Below are positions 49,468 through 57,256 of a stretch of DNA of 64,000 nucleotides, piece by piece. Below the pieces are notes generated by a model. That model ran no database searches and had not been told where the DNA came from. It saw nothing but the letters and a program-made list of their open reading frames with translations. The position numbers and the translations under genes were made by a program. The stretch covers positions 2,495,001 through 2,559,000 of the forward strand of contig NZ_CP082922.1 of assembly GCF_019931675.1 (NCBI RefSeq), read 5' to 3'. The DNA is from Nocardioides rotundus (GTDB lineage: Bacteria > Actinomycetota > Actinomycetes > Propionibacteriales > Nocardioidaceae). The stretch's first letter is position 1; every line of letters starts with the position of its first letter.

Positions 49468-50751
49468 TCAGCCGATCCGGTCGATCACCAGCGGCGCGGG
49501 CTCGAACGAGGCGTCCTCGGAGACGTCGTACCCGCCCTCGAGCGCCGACAGGGCCCGCTCGAAGCGGGCCGGCTCGTCGGTGAGCAGGGTGAACAGCGGC
49601 TCGCCCTCGCGCACCCGGTCGCCGGGGCGGGCGTGCCAGACGACGCCGGCACCGGCCTGGACCGGGTCCTCCTTGCGCGCCCGGCCCGCGCCGAGCCGCC
49701 ACGCCGCCAGCCCGACGGCCATCGCGTCCAGCCGGGTCAGCACGCCCGAGGCGGGCGCGGCCACCTCGTGGGACTCCCTGGCCTGCGGCAGCGGCGCGTC
49801 CGGGTCGCCGTCCTGCGCGGCGATCATCCGCCGCCACACGTCCATCGCCGACCCGTCCGCGAGCCTGTCGGCGGGGTCCACGTCGTCGCGTCCGGCGCCC
49901 GCGAGCATCTCGCGGGCCAGCGCGAGGGTCAGCTCCACCACGTCCTCGGGTCCGCCCCCGGCCAGCACCTCGACCGACTCGGCGACCTCGATGCCGTTGC
50001 CGGCGGTCAGCCCGAGCGGGGTGCTCATGTCGGTGAGCAGCGCGGCCGTGTGCACGCCGGCGTCGGTGCCCAGCGCCACCATGGTCTCGGCGAGCTCGCG
50101 GGCCCGGGCCTCGTCCTTCATGAACGCGCCCGACCCGACCTTGACGTCCAGCACGAGCGAGCCAGTGCCCTCGGCGATCTTCTTGGACATGATCGAGGAG
50201 GCGATGAGCGGGATCGCCTCCACCGTGCCCGTCACGTCCCGCAGCGCGTAGAGCTTCTTGTCCGCGGGCGCCAGGCCGTCGCCGGCGGCGCAGATCACCG
50301 CGCCGATCTCCTCGAGCCGGCGCAGCATCTCCTCGTTGGTCAGCGACGCCCGCCAACCGGGGATCGCCTCGAGCTTGTCCAGGGTGCCGCCGGTGTGGCC
50401 GAGCCCGCGACCGGACAGCTGGGGTACGGCGACCCCGCAGGCCGCCACCAGCGGCGCCAGCGGCAGGGTGATCTTGTCCCCCACCCCGCCGGTGGAGTGC
50501 TTGTCGGCGGTCGGCCGGGAGAGGGAGGAGAAGTCCATGCGCTCCCCGGACGCGATCATCGCGTTCGTCCAGCGGCTGATCTCGGGGCGGGACATGCCGT
50601 TGAGCAGGATGGCCATCGCGAGGGCGGACATCTGCTCGTCGGCGACGTCCCCCCGCGTGTAGGCGTCGATCACCCAGTCGATCTGGGTGTCGGTGAGCGG
50701 GTCGCCATCGCGCTTGGTCGAGATGACCTCGATCGCGTCGTGTCCGCTCAT
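49468..50751 (-). CDS. deoA: Thymidine phosphorylase
   Basis: 427 residues, a pyrimidine-nucleoside phosphorylase. Motifs: LTDTQIDWVIDAYTRGDVADEQMSALAMAILLNGM, DFSSLSRPTADKHSTGGVGDKITLPLAPLVAACGV (phosphate and thymidine site, KHSTGGVGDK), SGRGLGHTGGTLDKLEAIPG, LASSIMSKKIAEGTGSLVLDVKVGSGAFM and the C-terminal carrier-like domain (WRLGAGRARKEDPVQAGAGV). It turns thymidine or deoxyuridine into base and deoxyribose-1-phosphate. Its ATG overlaps the stop of the LysM/BTAD gene by 4 nt, so it is read through from that gene. Confidence 0.95.
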   Translation of the reverse strand: MSGHDAIEVISTKRDGDPLTDTQIDWVIDAYTRGDVADEQMSALAMAILLNGMSRPEISRWTNAMIASGERMDFSSLSRPTADKHSTGGVGDKITLPLAPLVAACGVAVPQLSGRGLGHTGGTLDKLEAIPGWRASLTNEEMLRRLEEIGAVICAAGDGLAPADKKLYALRDVTGTVEAIPLIASSIMSKKIAEGTGSLVLDVKVGSGAFMKDEARARELAETMVALGTDAGVHTAALLTDMSTPLGLTAGNGIEVAESVEVLAGGGPEDVVELTLALAREMLAGAGRDDVDPADRLADGSAMDVWRRMIAAQDGDPDAPLPQARESHEVAAPASGVLTRLDAMAVGLAAWRLGAGRARKEDPVQAGAGVVWHARPGDRVREGEPLFTLLTDEPARFERALSALEGGYDVSEDASFEPAPLVIDRIG

Positions 50752-53453
50752 CCCACTCCCTCACCTCGTCCGGGCAGCAGCTCGTCGACCAGAGCGGCCG
50801 TCTCGGCGTCCACCGGGACGCCCGCGGCCTCCAGCACCGCCACCATCTCATCGGCGGCGAGCGCCACCGCCTCGGGGTCCTCGCCCCGGCTCTCCGCCCG
50901 CAAAAGGTCGCGCCAGAGCACCTGCGAGACCGGCGCGAACCGCAGCCCGGCTCTCGCGGCCGCGGCGCCGCCGGTGGGGTCGTCGGTCATCAGCTCGGCC
51001 AGCCGGTGGGCCACGTCGACGACCAGGTCGGTGGAGCGCTGCTCCAGCCCGGTGCGCACGACCCAGGAGTAGCGCCGGGCGGGGGCCCCCTGCAGCAGGG
51101 GGCCTCGGACCAGCTGGAGCGCCCGGCGCAGCAGCTCGGGCTCCTCCCGCTCCGAGGCGTCCCGCGAGCGGCGTGCCAGCACGCAGAAGGCGTGCCAGTC
51201 CACCCCGACCTCGGGCGCCAGCAGGAGCCGCCCGTCCTCGGTCTCGCGGAGCAGGTGGTTGCCGTCGATATCGGTGCCGAGCCAGTCGCGGACCCGGGCG
51301 ATGGTGGCGTCCCGGACGTCCGAGGTGACCCCGCGCGGCCACACCGACGCCCCGACCACGCTGGGGTGAACGGGCTCGTTCTGCAGCGCCAGGAAGGTCA
51401 CCAGCTCGGTGGCCAGCGGCAGGCGGGCCTCGTCCATCCGGCCCTGGCTGCGCACCTCGACCGCACCGAGCACCCCGACCCGCACCCGGGCACTGCTCCA
51501 TGTGGAGTCGTCGCCCGCGCCGGCCGGCGTCGGCGGCACCGGCGGGCGCCCGTCGTCCTCACCCGAGCGGTCCACGGCCGCGTCGGCGAACAGGTCGGCC
51601 AGCAGCTCGGCGGAGTCCTCCCCGAGCCGGACCGCGTCGACGTCGACGTCGAGCAGCGGCAGCGAGAGCCGGCCACCGTCGTCCACGGTCGCGCGCCAGC
51701 GGCTCGAGGCGACCTGTCCGGCGACCACGATGCCCAGGCCGCGGGTCCCCTCCTGGGTGAGCGCGGTGAGCGAGTCGGCCGCGGCGGCGTCGGGCAGCGA
51801 CCCGACGACCAGGTAGTGCGGGGTCTGGCCGGGCGTCCGCCCGAGCCGGCCGCTGAGCACCTGGGTCGCCGGCTGCTGGACCCCGGCGGAGCCGAGGTCG
51901 GCCACCGCCCGCTCCAGGTCGGGGGCGTCCTCCAGCGCCGGCGTACCGATCTCCGCCAACGCCGGGCCCAGGTCGTGGCCGAGCACCCGCTGGGCGTCGG
52001 CCCAGGGCGCGGTGACCAGCTGGACGGCGAGTGCGGCGACGACCTCGCGGGCGACCACGGCGGCGCCCTGGACGGCCACGATGCCGTCGGCGGACTCCAG
52101 GTCGAGCAGGACGTCGGCGCCGCTGTCGTCGCGGCCGATGCACACCAGGCCGGGGTACGGCGCGTGGCCGGCCCGGTCGCCCAGGTCGGTCTCGCGGTCC
52201 AGCACCCACGCGCGCCCGTCGTCCTCGACCGTCCAGCCGCCGGGGGCGTCGTGGTGCTGGCCCGCGAGGTTGAGCTGGATCCGCTCGTCGGAGACCGTGA
52301 CCGCATAGACCGGAGGCAGCGTGGCGTCGTGGTCGCGGCATGCCGCACTCAGCGACCGCAGGGCGCGGTCGAGCCACGCGGTGCGCTCGGGGTCGGCGCC
52401 GGCCCGCAGGGCGACCTCGGCGTCCTCGGTCTCGGGGTCGGCCCCCTTGCCGTGCCGGCGGCGACGCTCGAGCAGCAGCGCTCCGAGGACGGCGCCGCCG
52501 AGCAGACCTCCGGCGAGCAGGTCGCCGGGCAGGGAGGAGCCGCTCTCGGTCGCCTGCTCCTCGGCGGCCTGGACCGCAGCGGTCTCCGCGGCCCGCTCGG
52601 GCGCCGGCGTCACCGCCTGGGCGGGGGCCTCGGTGACCCGCTCGAGCCCGGTGGCGTCGTTGGGCATGATCAGCACCCAGCCCGGCTGGATCAGCCGGCC
52701 GAGCACGAGCTGCTGACCGTCGGGCTGCATCCGGTGCTGGTTGAGCTCGTAGATCTCCTTCCAGCGCCGCCCGTCGCCCAGGTGCCGCTCGGCGATGTCC
52801 CACAGGTTGTCGTGGTAGTGGCCCTCCGGCGGCTTGACGATCGCCACCTTCTTGCCGATGACGTCGGTCATGTCCGCAGGGACTCCGGCGACCGAGAGCT
52901 GGCGCGGGGCCTGCTCCTGCTCCTGCTGCTCGGCCTCGGCCTGCTCGTCCTGGCCGCCGGGGCCCTGGTCGCCCGCGGTGGCCGCTGCCGACGGCGTCTC
53001 CGCCGGGGAGGGAGCCAGCTCGGCGGCCGCGGACGCGGCGCCGGTGGAGCCGAGCACCGAGGCGCCCACCAGGACGGTGCCGACCAGGGCACGCGCGGCC
53101 GCCTGGGCGGGGCCGGAGAGGGGTACGGCGCGGGGCAGCCCGCCGCCGCGCACGAAGCTGACCGCCTCCACGACGGTGCAGACCGCGAACTGCAGCCAGG
53201 CCAGCCAGACCACCACGCGCAGCACCACGAGGAGGGTGTCGACGCCGATCTGCTGCGTCAGGTCCTCCCGGGAGGGCACGCCCGTGGGCAGGGGCGGGGG
53301 GCCGGTGAGCAGCCAGAGGAGGACCGGGACGCCGACCAGCAGGGCGAGCAGGGCGAGGCCCGCCAGCACCGCCCGGCCGAGGGAGATCTCGGCGTCGTCC
53401 TGAGGCCCGACCGAGAACCGCTCGGGCCCTCGGGTGTCGGTGGGTGTGCTCAC
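50748..53453 (-). CDS. LysM and BTAD (SARP-like) domain membrane protein
   Basis: 901 residues from GTG 53453, overlapping the TadG-like stop. Hydrophobic segments occur near 28-52, 72-100 and 118-140. Then come a Gln/Glu-rich linker, a LysM-type domain (HYHDNLWDIAERHLGDGRRWKEIYELNQHRMQPDGQQL, then IQPGWVLIMP), another membrane segment (LLAGGLLGGAVLGALLLERRRR) and a large cytoplasmic part. The C-terminus has a winged-helix region (VRVGVLGAVEVRSQGRMDEARLPLATELVTFLALQ with YSWVVRTGLEQR) and a BTAD-like helical repeat domain ending RAESRGEDPEAVALAADEMVAVLEAAGVPVD. This architecture is typical of proteins next to tad pilus genes in actinobacteria. Its role there is not known to me. Confidence 0.82.
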   Translation of the reverse strand: MSTPTDTRGPERFSVGPQDDAEISLGRAVLAGLALLALLVGVPVLLWLLTGPPPLPTGVPSREDLTQQIGVDTLLVVLRVVVWLAWLQFAVCTVVEAVSFVRGGGLPRAVPLSGPAQAAARALVGTVLVGASVLGSTGAASAAAELAPSPAETPSAAATAGDQGPGGQDEQAEAEQQEQEQAPRQLSVAGVPADMTDVIGKKVAIVKPPEGHYHDNLWDIAERHLGDGRRWKEIYELNQHRMQPDGQQLVLGRLIQPGWVLIMPNDATGLERVTEAPAQAVTPAPERAAETAAVQAAEEQATESGSSLPGDLLAGGLLGGAVLGALLLERRRRHGKGADPETEDAEVALRAGADPERTAWLDRALRSLSAACRDHDATLPPVYAVTVSDERIQLNLAGQHHDAPGGWTVEDDGRAWVLDRETDLGDRAGHAPYPGLVCIGRDDSGADVLLDLESADGIVAVQGAAVVAREVVAALAVQLVTAPWADAQRVLGHDLGPALAEIGTPALEDAPDLERAVADLGSAGVQQPATQVLSGRLGRTPGQTPHYLVVGSLPDAAAADSLTALTQEGTRGLGIVVAGQVASSRWRATVDDGGRLSLPLLDVDVDAVRLGEDSAELLADLFADAAVDRSGEDDGRPPVPPTPAGAGDDSTWSSARVRVGVLGAVEVRSQGRMDEARLPLATELVTFLALQNEPVHPSVVGASVWPRGVTSDVRDATIARVRDWLGTDIDGNHLLRETEDGRLLLAPEVGVDWHAFCVLARRSRDASEREEPELLRRALQLVRGPLLQGAPARRYSWVVRTGLEQRSTDLVVDVAHRLAELMTDDPTGGAAAARAGLRFAPVSQVLWRDLLRAESRGEDPEAVALAADEMVAVLEAAGVPVDAETAALVDELLPGRGEGVG

Positions 53454-53878
53454 TGGGTCACCGCCTCTGCCGTCGCCACGGCGTTCACCTCGAAGGACCG
53501 GACGCCGACCAGGCTCAGCAGCACGGTGTTCACCCGGTCGCTGGCGCCGACGGTCACCTCGTCGGCGGTCACGTTCACCCCGGCGTTGTTGTATCCGAAC
53601 CGGGCGATGAAGCCGCTGGCGGCCTGCTGCGCCGCGGCCTGGTCCAGCTGGACCACGTCGTTCTCCCGCAGGGCCAGCTCGTCGATCTGCTGGGCACCGG
53701 CCCGGGCCGCCTGCTCGGTGTCGTCGGCGAGCTTCATCCGAGCGTTGAGGGCGTTGCCGCCGTCGACCACGAGGCCGGCGACCGCCAGCAGGGTGATCGC
53801 CATCCCGACGACGAAGGCGGTGGCCGTGCCGCGGTCGTCGCGTCGGCGGAGCACGGAGACCACTCGTGCCCTGATCAT
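53450..53878 (-). CDS. TadG/TadE-like pseudopilin-family protein
   Basis: 142 residues. The N-terminus is DDRGTATAFVVGMAITLLAVAGLVVDGGNALNARMKLADDTEQAARAGAQQID, a charged start followed by one membrane helix and an extracytoplasmic helix, the standard TadG-type layout. A beta-rich region follows (VTADEVTVGASDRVNTVLLSLVGVRSFEVNAVATAEAV). The ATG overlaps the stop of the truncated tadE gene (ATGA), and its stop overlaps the LysM/BTAD gene. The motor and platform genes of a tad pilus are not present in this window. Confidence 0.8.
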   Translation of the reverse strand: MIRARVVSVLRRRDDRGTATAFVVGMAITLLAVAGLVVDGGNALNARMKLADDTEQAARAGAQQIDELALRENDVVQLDQAAAQQAASGFIARFGYNNAGVNVTADEVTVGASDRVNTVLLSLVGVRSFEVNAVATAEAVTQ

Positions 53879-54030
53879 TCGTACCTCCGGTAGGGGTCGA
53901 GCGGCGCCGCGCTGGACGCGGAGATGCCCACGCTGCCCGGCACCCCGAGGAGTCCCAGCTGGGCATAGGAGACCTGGCAGTCGAGCGAGACCTCGATCTC
54001 CCCGCCCGGGCCCCAGGTGCCGACCTGATG
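53875..54030 (-). pseudogene. 3' remnant of a tadE-like gene, 5' part missing
   Basis: Reading the minus strand, 51 codons remain before the stop: HQVGTWGPGGEIEVS, LDCQVSYAQLGLLGVPGSVG, then ISASSAAPLDPYRRYE. The stretch GLLGVPGSxxxSASSxAPLDPYR is the usual C-terminal end of actinobacterial TadE-like proteins. Homologues begin with a membrane helix about 80-100 residues earlier; nothing of that kind exists upstream here. Homology breaks at about 54030, where the next fragment on the opposite strand begins. Confidence 0.75.
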
Positions 54031-54335
54031 ACTGGGAGGACGACGAACCGGACTGGAAGGTGACGCAGAGTTCGGCGACCGCCATCACCGACGGCTTCGA
54101 CACTGGTGATCCCGCAGTGGAGGGGTCCTACGCGAAGGCACGCAGGACGCGGGCCACGGAGGTCACCTACACCGCTCCCAACCGAGCCAACGGAGGACGC
54201 CACACCGTCTGGTCGAGCGTGCGGCGTGTCGGTGCGGATCGGTTCACCGTCACCCTCGTGGCGCCGGCCGGTACCAGTTTCGAGGAGCTGAAGAACGCGG
54301 TCGAGCCGACAGTGGCGGAAGGGTCCTGCCCCTGA
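54027..54335 (+). pseudogene. 3' part of an unknown plus-strand gene, 5' part missing
   Basis: 102 codons in frame to a TGA at 54333-54335: DDWEDDEPDWKVTQSS, then about 60 residues of mixed beta character, then RHTVWSSVRRVGADRFTVTL and FEELKNAVEPTVAEGSCP. Codon use is less GC-biased than in neighbours (many GGT, ACT, AGT, GAT). The reading frame before 54027 is only the reverse of the tadE remnant and gives no plausible protein or start. It looks like the C-terminal end of a secreted protein. Family not recognised. It is convergent with cdd (3-nt gap). Confidence 0.55.
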
Positions 54336-54337
54336 GC

Positions 54338-54727
54338 TCAGCGCCCCAGATCCTCCGACCCGAACGCATCCGGCAGCACCTCTGCCATGGTCCGCTCGCC
54401 GGAGACGGTGAGCAGCAGCAGGTCGGGGCCGCCGTTCTCCCAGAGCAGCTGACGACAGCGGCCGCACGGCATCAGCACGTCCCCGTTCCCGTCGACGCAC
54501 ACGAAGTGGGTCAGTCGCCCGCCGCCGGTCAGGTGCAGCTGCGAGACCAGCCCGCACTCGGCGCACAGGGTCACGCCGTACGCCGCGTTCTCCACGTTGC
54601 ACCCCGTCACCAGCCGTCCGTCGTCGACCAGCGCCGCGGCGCCGACGGGATAGTTGGAGTACGGCGCATACGCGCGGCCCATCGCCTCGGTCGCAGCAGC
54701 GCGCAGGGGCTCCCAGTCCACGGCCAC
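54338..54727 (-). CDS. cdd: Cytidine deaminase
   Basis: 129 residues, homotetrameric type. Zinc and catalytic motifs are intact: TGCNVENAAYGVTLCAECGL (CAE with catalytic Glu) and VLMPCGRCRQLL (two further Cys ligands). AYAPYSNYPVGAA forms the substrate loop. It deaminates cytidine and deoxycytidine to uridine forms, feeding the phosphorylases. The GTG at 54727 follows the permease stop by 1 nt, so cdd is the last gene of the nucleoside ABC operon. Confidence 0.96.
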   Translation of the reverse strand: MAVDWEPLRAAATEAMGRAYAPYSNYPVGAAALVDDGRLVTGCNVENAAYGVTLCAECGLVSQLHLTGGGRLTHFVCVDGNGDVLMPCGRCRQLLWENGGPDLLLLTVSGERTMAEVLPDAFGSEDLGR

Positions 54728-54728
54728 G

Positions 54729-56045
54729 TCAGCTCTTCACGTAGGGCTGGCCGTCCGCCGCCGGGGGTCGCACCCGGCCGACGAACCCGGCCACCGCGAT
54801 GACGGTGATGATGTACGGCGCCGCCGAGAGCAGGTCGCCGTCGATCTTGGTCAGCACGCTCAGCTGATCGCGGAGCGCGAGCATGAAGCCGAAGAAGACC
54901 GCCGCCAGCGACGCGCCGATCGGGTGCCAGCGGCCCATGATGACCGCCGCCAGCGCGATGAATCCCTGCCCGTTCGAGGGGTTCTGGTCGAAGGCACCCG
55001 TCGACCCGACGGTGAAGAACGCTCCGCCGAGGCCGGCGAACACTCCCCCGAGCAGCACCGCGGACCAGCGCATCCGGGCCACGTTGATCCCCACGGTGTC
55101 CGCGGCCTTCGGGTGCTCGCCGACGGCCCGGACCCGCAGCCCCCAGCGGGTCTTGTAGAGCAGCCACGCCACCAGCGCGACGGAGACGTACATGATGAAG
55201 ACCAGGATCTTGTGGTCGAACAGCGCGGCCCCGATCACCGGGATGTCCGACAGTCCGGGGATCGCGATGTCGCTGAGCGTGGGCGGCTCGTTGAGGTAGG
55301 CGTGCAGCTCCGGGTTGGCCTGGGTGCTGGGGATCTGCCCGAGCAGGAAGTTCGTCAGGCCCAGCGAGAGCGCGATGAGCACGACGCCCAGCACCACCTG
55401 GTTGATGTGGAAGCGGATCGCGAACCAGGCCAGCAGGGCGGCCACCGCGACCCCGGCGAGAGCGGCGCCCACCAGTCCCATCTCGGCGCTGTAGGCCAGC
55501 GACGCGGCGACCGCACCGAAGAAGGCGCCCATCAGGAACTGACCCTCGATCGCGATGTTGATGACACCCGAGCGCTCGCACAGCACCCCGGCCAGGGCAC
55601 CGAGCACCAGCGGGGTGGCGTAGATGATCGTCTGCCGCAGCGGGTTGACCATGGTGATCGCCCCGATGCCGGGGATCGGCTCCTGGTCGGCGTAGTACCA
55701 GACCAGGAACCCGACGATGAAGGCCAGCCCGGCCAGTGTGCACAGCACCGCGCCCGGCCAACCGCGGGGCACCCGGTTGACCGCCGCCAGGGCGAGCACC
55801 AGCACCACGACCGCGAACGCGATCCAGCCGACCAGGATCCCGTTCATCTCGCTGCGGGTGTCCACCGTCGCCTGGCGCTCCAGGGTGAAGTAGACGGTCG
55901 GGTCGTCGATGGACAGCACGAACAGCAGGAGGAGTATGGCGGCCACCGCGAGTGCGACCACCAGCTTCACCTGCCGGAGCACGTCGGCACGGTCGCGGAC
56001 ATCGACCTCCCCACCGGGGGTCTGCTCGATCGTCGTCGTGGTCAT
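54729..56045 (-). CDS. Nucleoside ABC transporter permease (second permease)
   Basis: 438 residues, BPD_transp_2 (YufQ/NupQ-type) permease. An N-terminal hydrophilic stretch (TTTTIEQTPGGEVDVRDRADVLR) precedes about ten transmembrane helices, including LVVALAVAAILLLLFVLS, TIIYATPLVLGALAGVLCERSGVINIAIEGQFLMGAFFG (the conserved NIAIEG loop) and WGLRVRAVGEHPKAADTVGINV (coupling helix contacting the ATPase), then GQGFIALAAVIMGRWHP. The ATG at 56045 overlaps the stop of the first permease (ATGA). Confidence 0.93.
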   Translation of the reverse strand: MTTTTIEQTPGGEVDVRDRADVLRQVKLVVALAVAAILLLLFVLSIDDPTVYFTLERQATVDTRSEMNGILVGWIAFAVVVLVLALAAVNRVPRGWPGAVLCTLAGLAFIVGFLVWYYADQEPIPGIGAITMVNPLRQTIIYATPLVLGALAGVLCERSGVINIAIEGQFLMGAFFGAVAASLAYSAEMGLVGAALAGVAVAALLAWFAIRFHINQVVLGVVLIALSLGLTNFLLGQIPSTQANPELHAYLNEPPTLSDIAIPGLSDIPVIGAALFDHKILVFIMYVSVALVAWLLYKTRWGLRVRAVGEHPKAADTVGINVARMRWSAVLLGGVFAGLGGAFFTVGSTGAFDQNPSNGQGFIALAAVIMGRWHPIGASLAAVFFGFMLALRDQLSVLTKIDGDLLSAAPYIITVIAVAGFVGRVRPPAADGQPYVKS

Positions 56046-57256
56046 GCCTCGACCTCCTGTGCCTTGGCCGCGAAGGCTGCCTCGGGGGTGCGGTCGCGAT
56101 CGCGGCGGCGGATCAGCGCGCCGACCAGCGCCGGGGCCGCGACGAACAGCACGATCAGCGCCTGCAGCACCTGTGCCAGATCGGGGGAGGTCGCGACCCG
56201 GGTGGCCTCCATCGCCCCGCCGCCGACCTGCAGAGCACCGAAGAGCAGGCCCGCGAGCACACTGCCCAGCGGCTTGCCGCGGCCCAGCAGGGCCACGGTG
56301 ATCGCGTCGAAGCCGATGGTCCCGAAGAGGGTGTCGCTGATCGCGAACCGGTCGCCGTTGACCAGCATCGTGGCCGCCAGCCCGGCGAACGCGCCGGCGA
56401 GCAGCATCGCGACGGTGTAGGCCTTGGACACGCTGATGCCGGCGGTGCGGGCCGCGTCGGGGTTGCTGCCCACGGCCCGCAGCTCGAAGCCCAGCGTGGA
56501 GCGGTCCAGCAGCCACCACAGGAAGACCGCCGCGAGGAGAGCCACCACGATGCCCAGGTGCAGGCTGCCGATGGAGGGGTACGCCGCGCTGTCGGCCACC
56601 CGGTCGCTGATCGGCTCGCTCTGGCCAGGCCGCTGGAACGCGGGGTTGAACAGCGCCCAGGCCAGGATGCCCAGGGAGGCGATGTAGTTGAACATGATGG
56701 TGGTGATCACCTCGTGCGCACCGGTCTGCGCCTTCAACAGCCCCACGATGCCGCCGTACAGGCCGCCGGCCAGAACGCCCGCGGCCACCGAGACCACGAG
56801 GTGGATCCCGGGGGGCAGGTCCCACGTCCACCCGACGTAGCCCGCGGCGAGCGCGGCGACGATCAGCTGGCCCTGGGCGCCGATGTTGAACAGCCCCGCC
56901 CGGAAGGCGAGGGTCACGCCCAGACCGGCGCAGATGAGCGGCGCGGACCGCTCGAGGGTGTCCACGATCGCGCCGGGGCTGCCGACCGAACCGTCGACCA
57001 TCGCGAGGTAGGAGGTGGAGACGGCGTCCCAGGAGTAGCGGAAGAAGTCCCAGGGGTAGGAGAAGAAGTAGGACAGGGAGTTGAGCGACTGCTCGTAGCT
57101 CAGCGAGATCAGCACGGCGCCGACCAGGAGCGCCATCACGATGGCCAGGAACGTGGTCACCACGGTCTCCCGGAGCCCGGACAGGTCGCGCCGGGGCGAT
57201 CTCGTCTCGCGCTTCGCCGCCGGCTCGTCGGCGGTCTTCTCGGTCGCCCGACTCAT
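56042..57256 (-). CDS. Nucleoside ABC transporter permease (first permease)
   Basis: 404 residues, BPD_transp_2 (YufP/NupP-type). A basic N-terminus is followed by about eight to ten helices: TFLAIVMALLVGAVLISLSY, APLICAGLGVTLAFRAGLFNIGAQGQLIVAALAAGYVG (the conserved FNIGAQGQ loop), GGLYGGIVGLLKAQTGAHEVITTIMFNYIA and LGFELRAVGSNPDAARTAGISVSKAY, the ATPase-coupling loop. It ends with a highly charged tail (RRRDRDRTPEAAFAAKAQEVEA). The ATG at 57256 overlaps the ATPase stop. Confidence 0.93.
   Translation of the reverse strand: MSRATEKTADEPAAKRETRSPRRDLSGLRETVVTTFLAIVMALLVGAVLISLSYEQSLNSLSYFFSYPWDFFRYSWDAVSTSYLAMVDGSVGSPGAIVDTLERSAPLICAGLGVTLAFRAGLFNIGAQGQLIVAALAAGYVGWTWDLPPGIHLVVSVAAGVLAGGLYGGIVGLLKAQTGAHEVITTIMFNYIASLGILAWALFNPAFQRPGQSEPISDRVADSAAYPSIGSLHLGIVVALLAAVFLWWLLDRSTLGFELRAVGSNPDAARTAGISVSKAYTVAMLLAGAFAGLAATMLVNGDRFAISDTLFGTIGFDAITVALLGRGKPLGSVLAGLLFGALQVGGGAMEATRVATSPDLAQVLQALIVLFVAAPALVGALIRRRDRDRTPEAAFAAKAQEVEA

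Noticed and set aside
51006..54335. A 1109-codon plus-strand frame ending in DWEDDEPDWKV...
   Set aside because: Everything before about 54027 is antisense to the LysM/BTAD, TadG and tadE genes with low-complexity Arg/Gly/Pro; only the last 102 codons look real.
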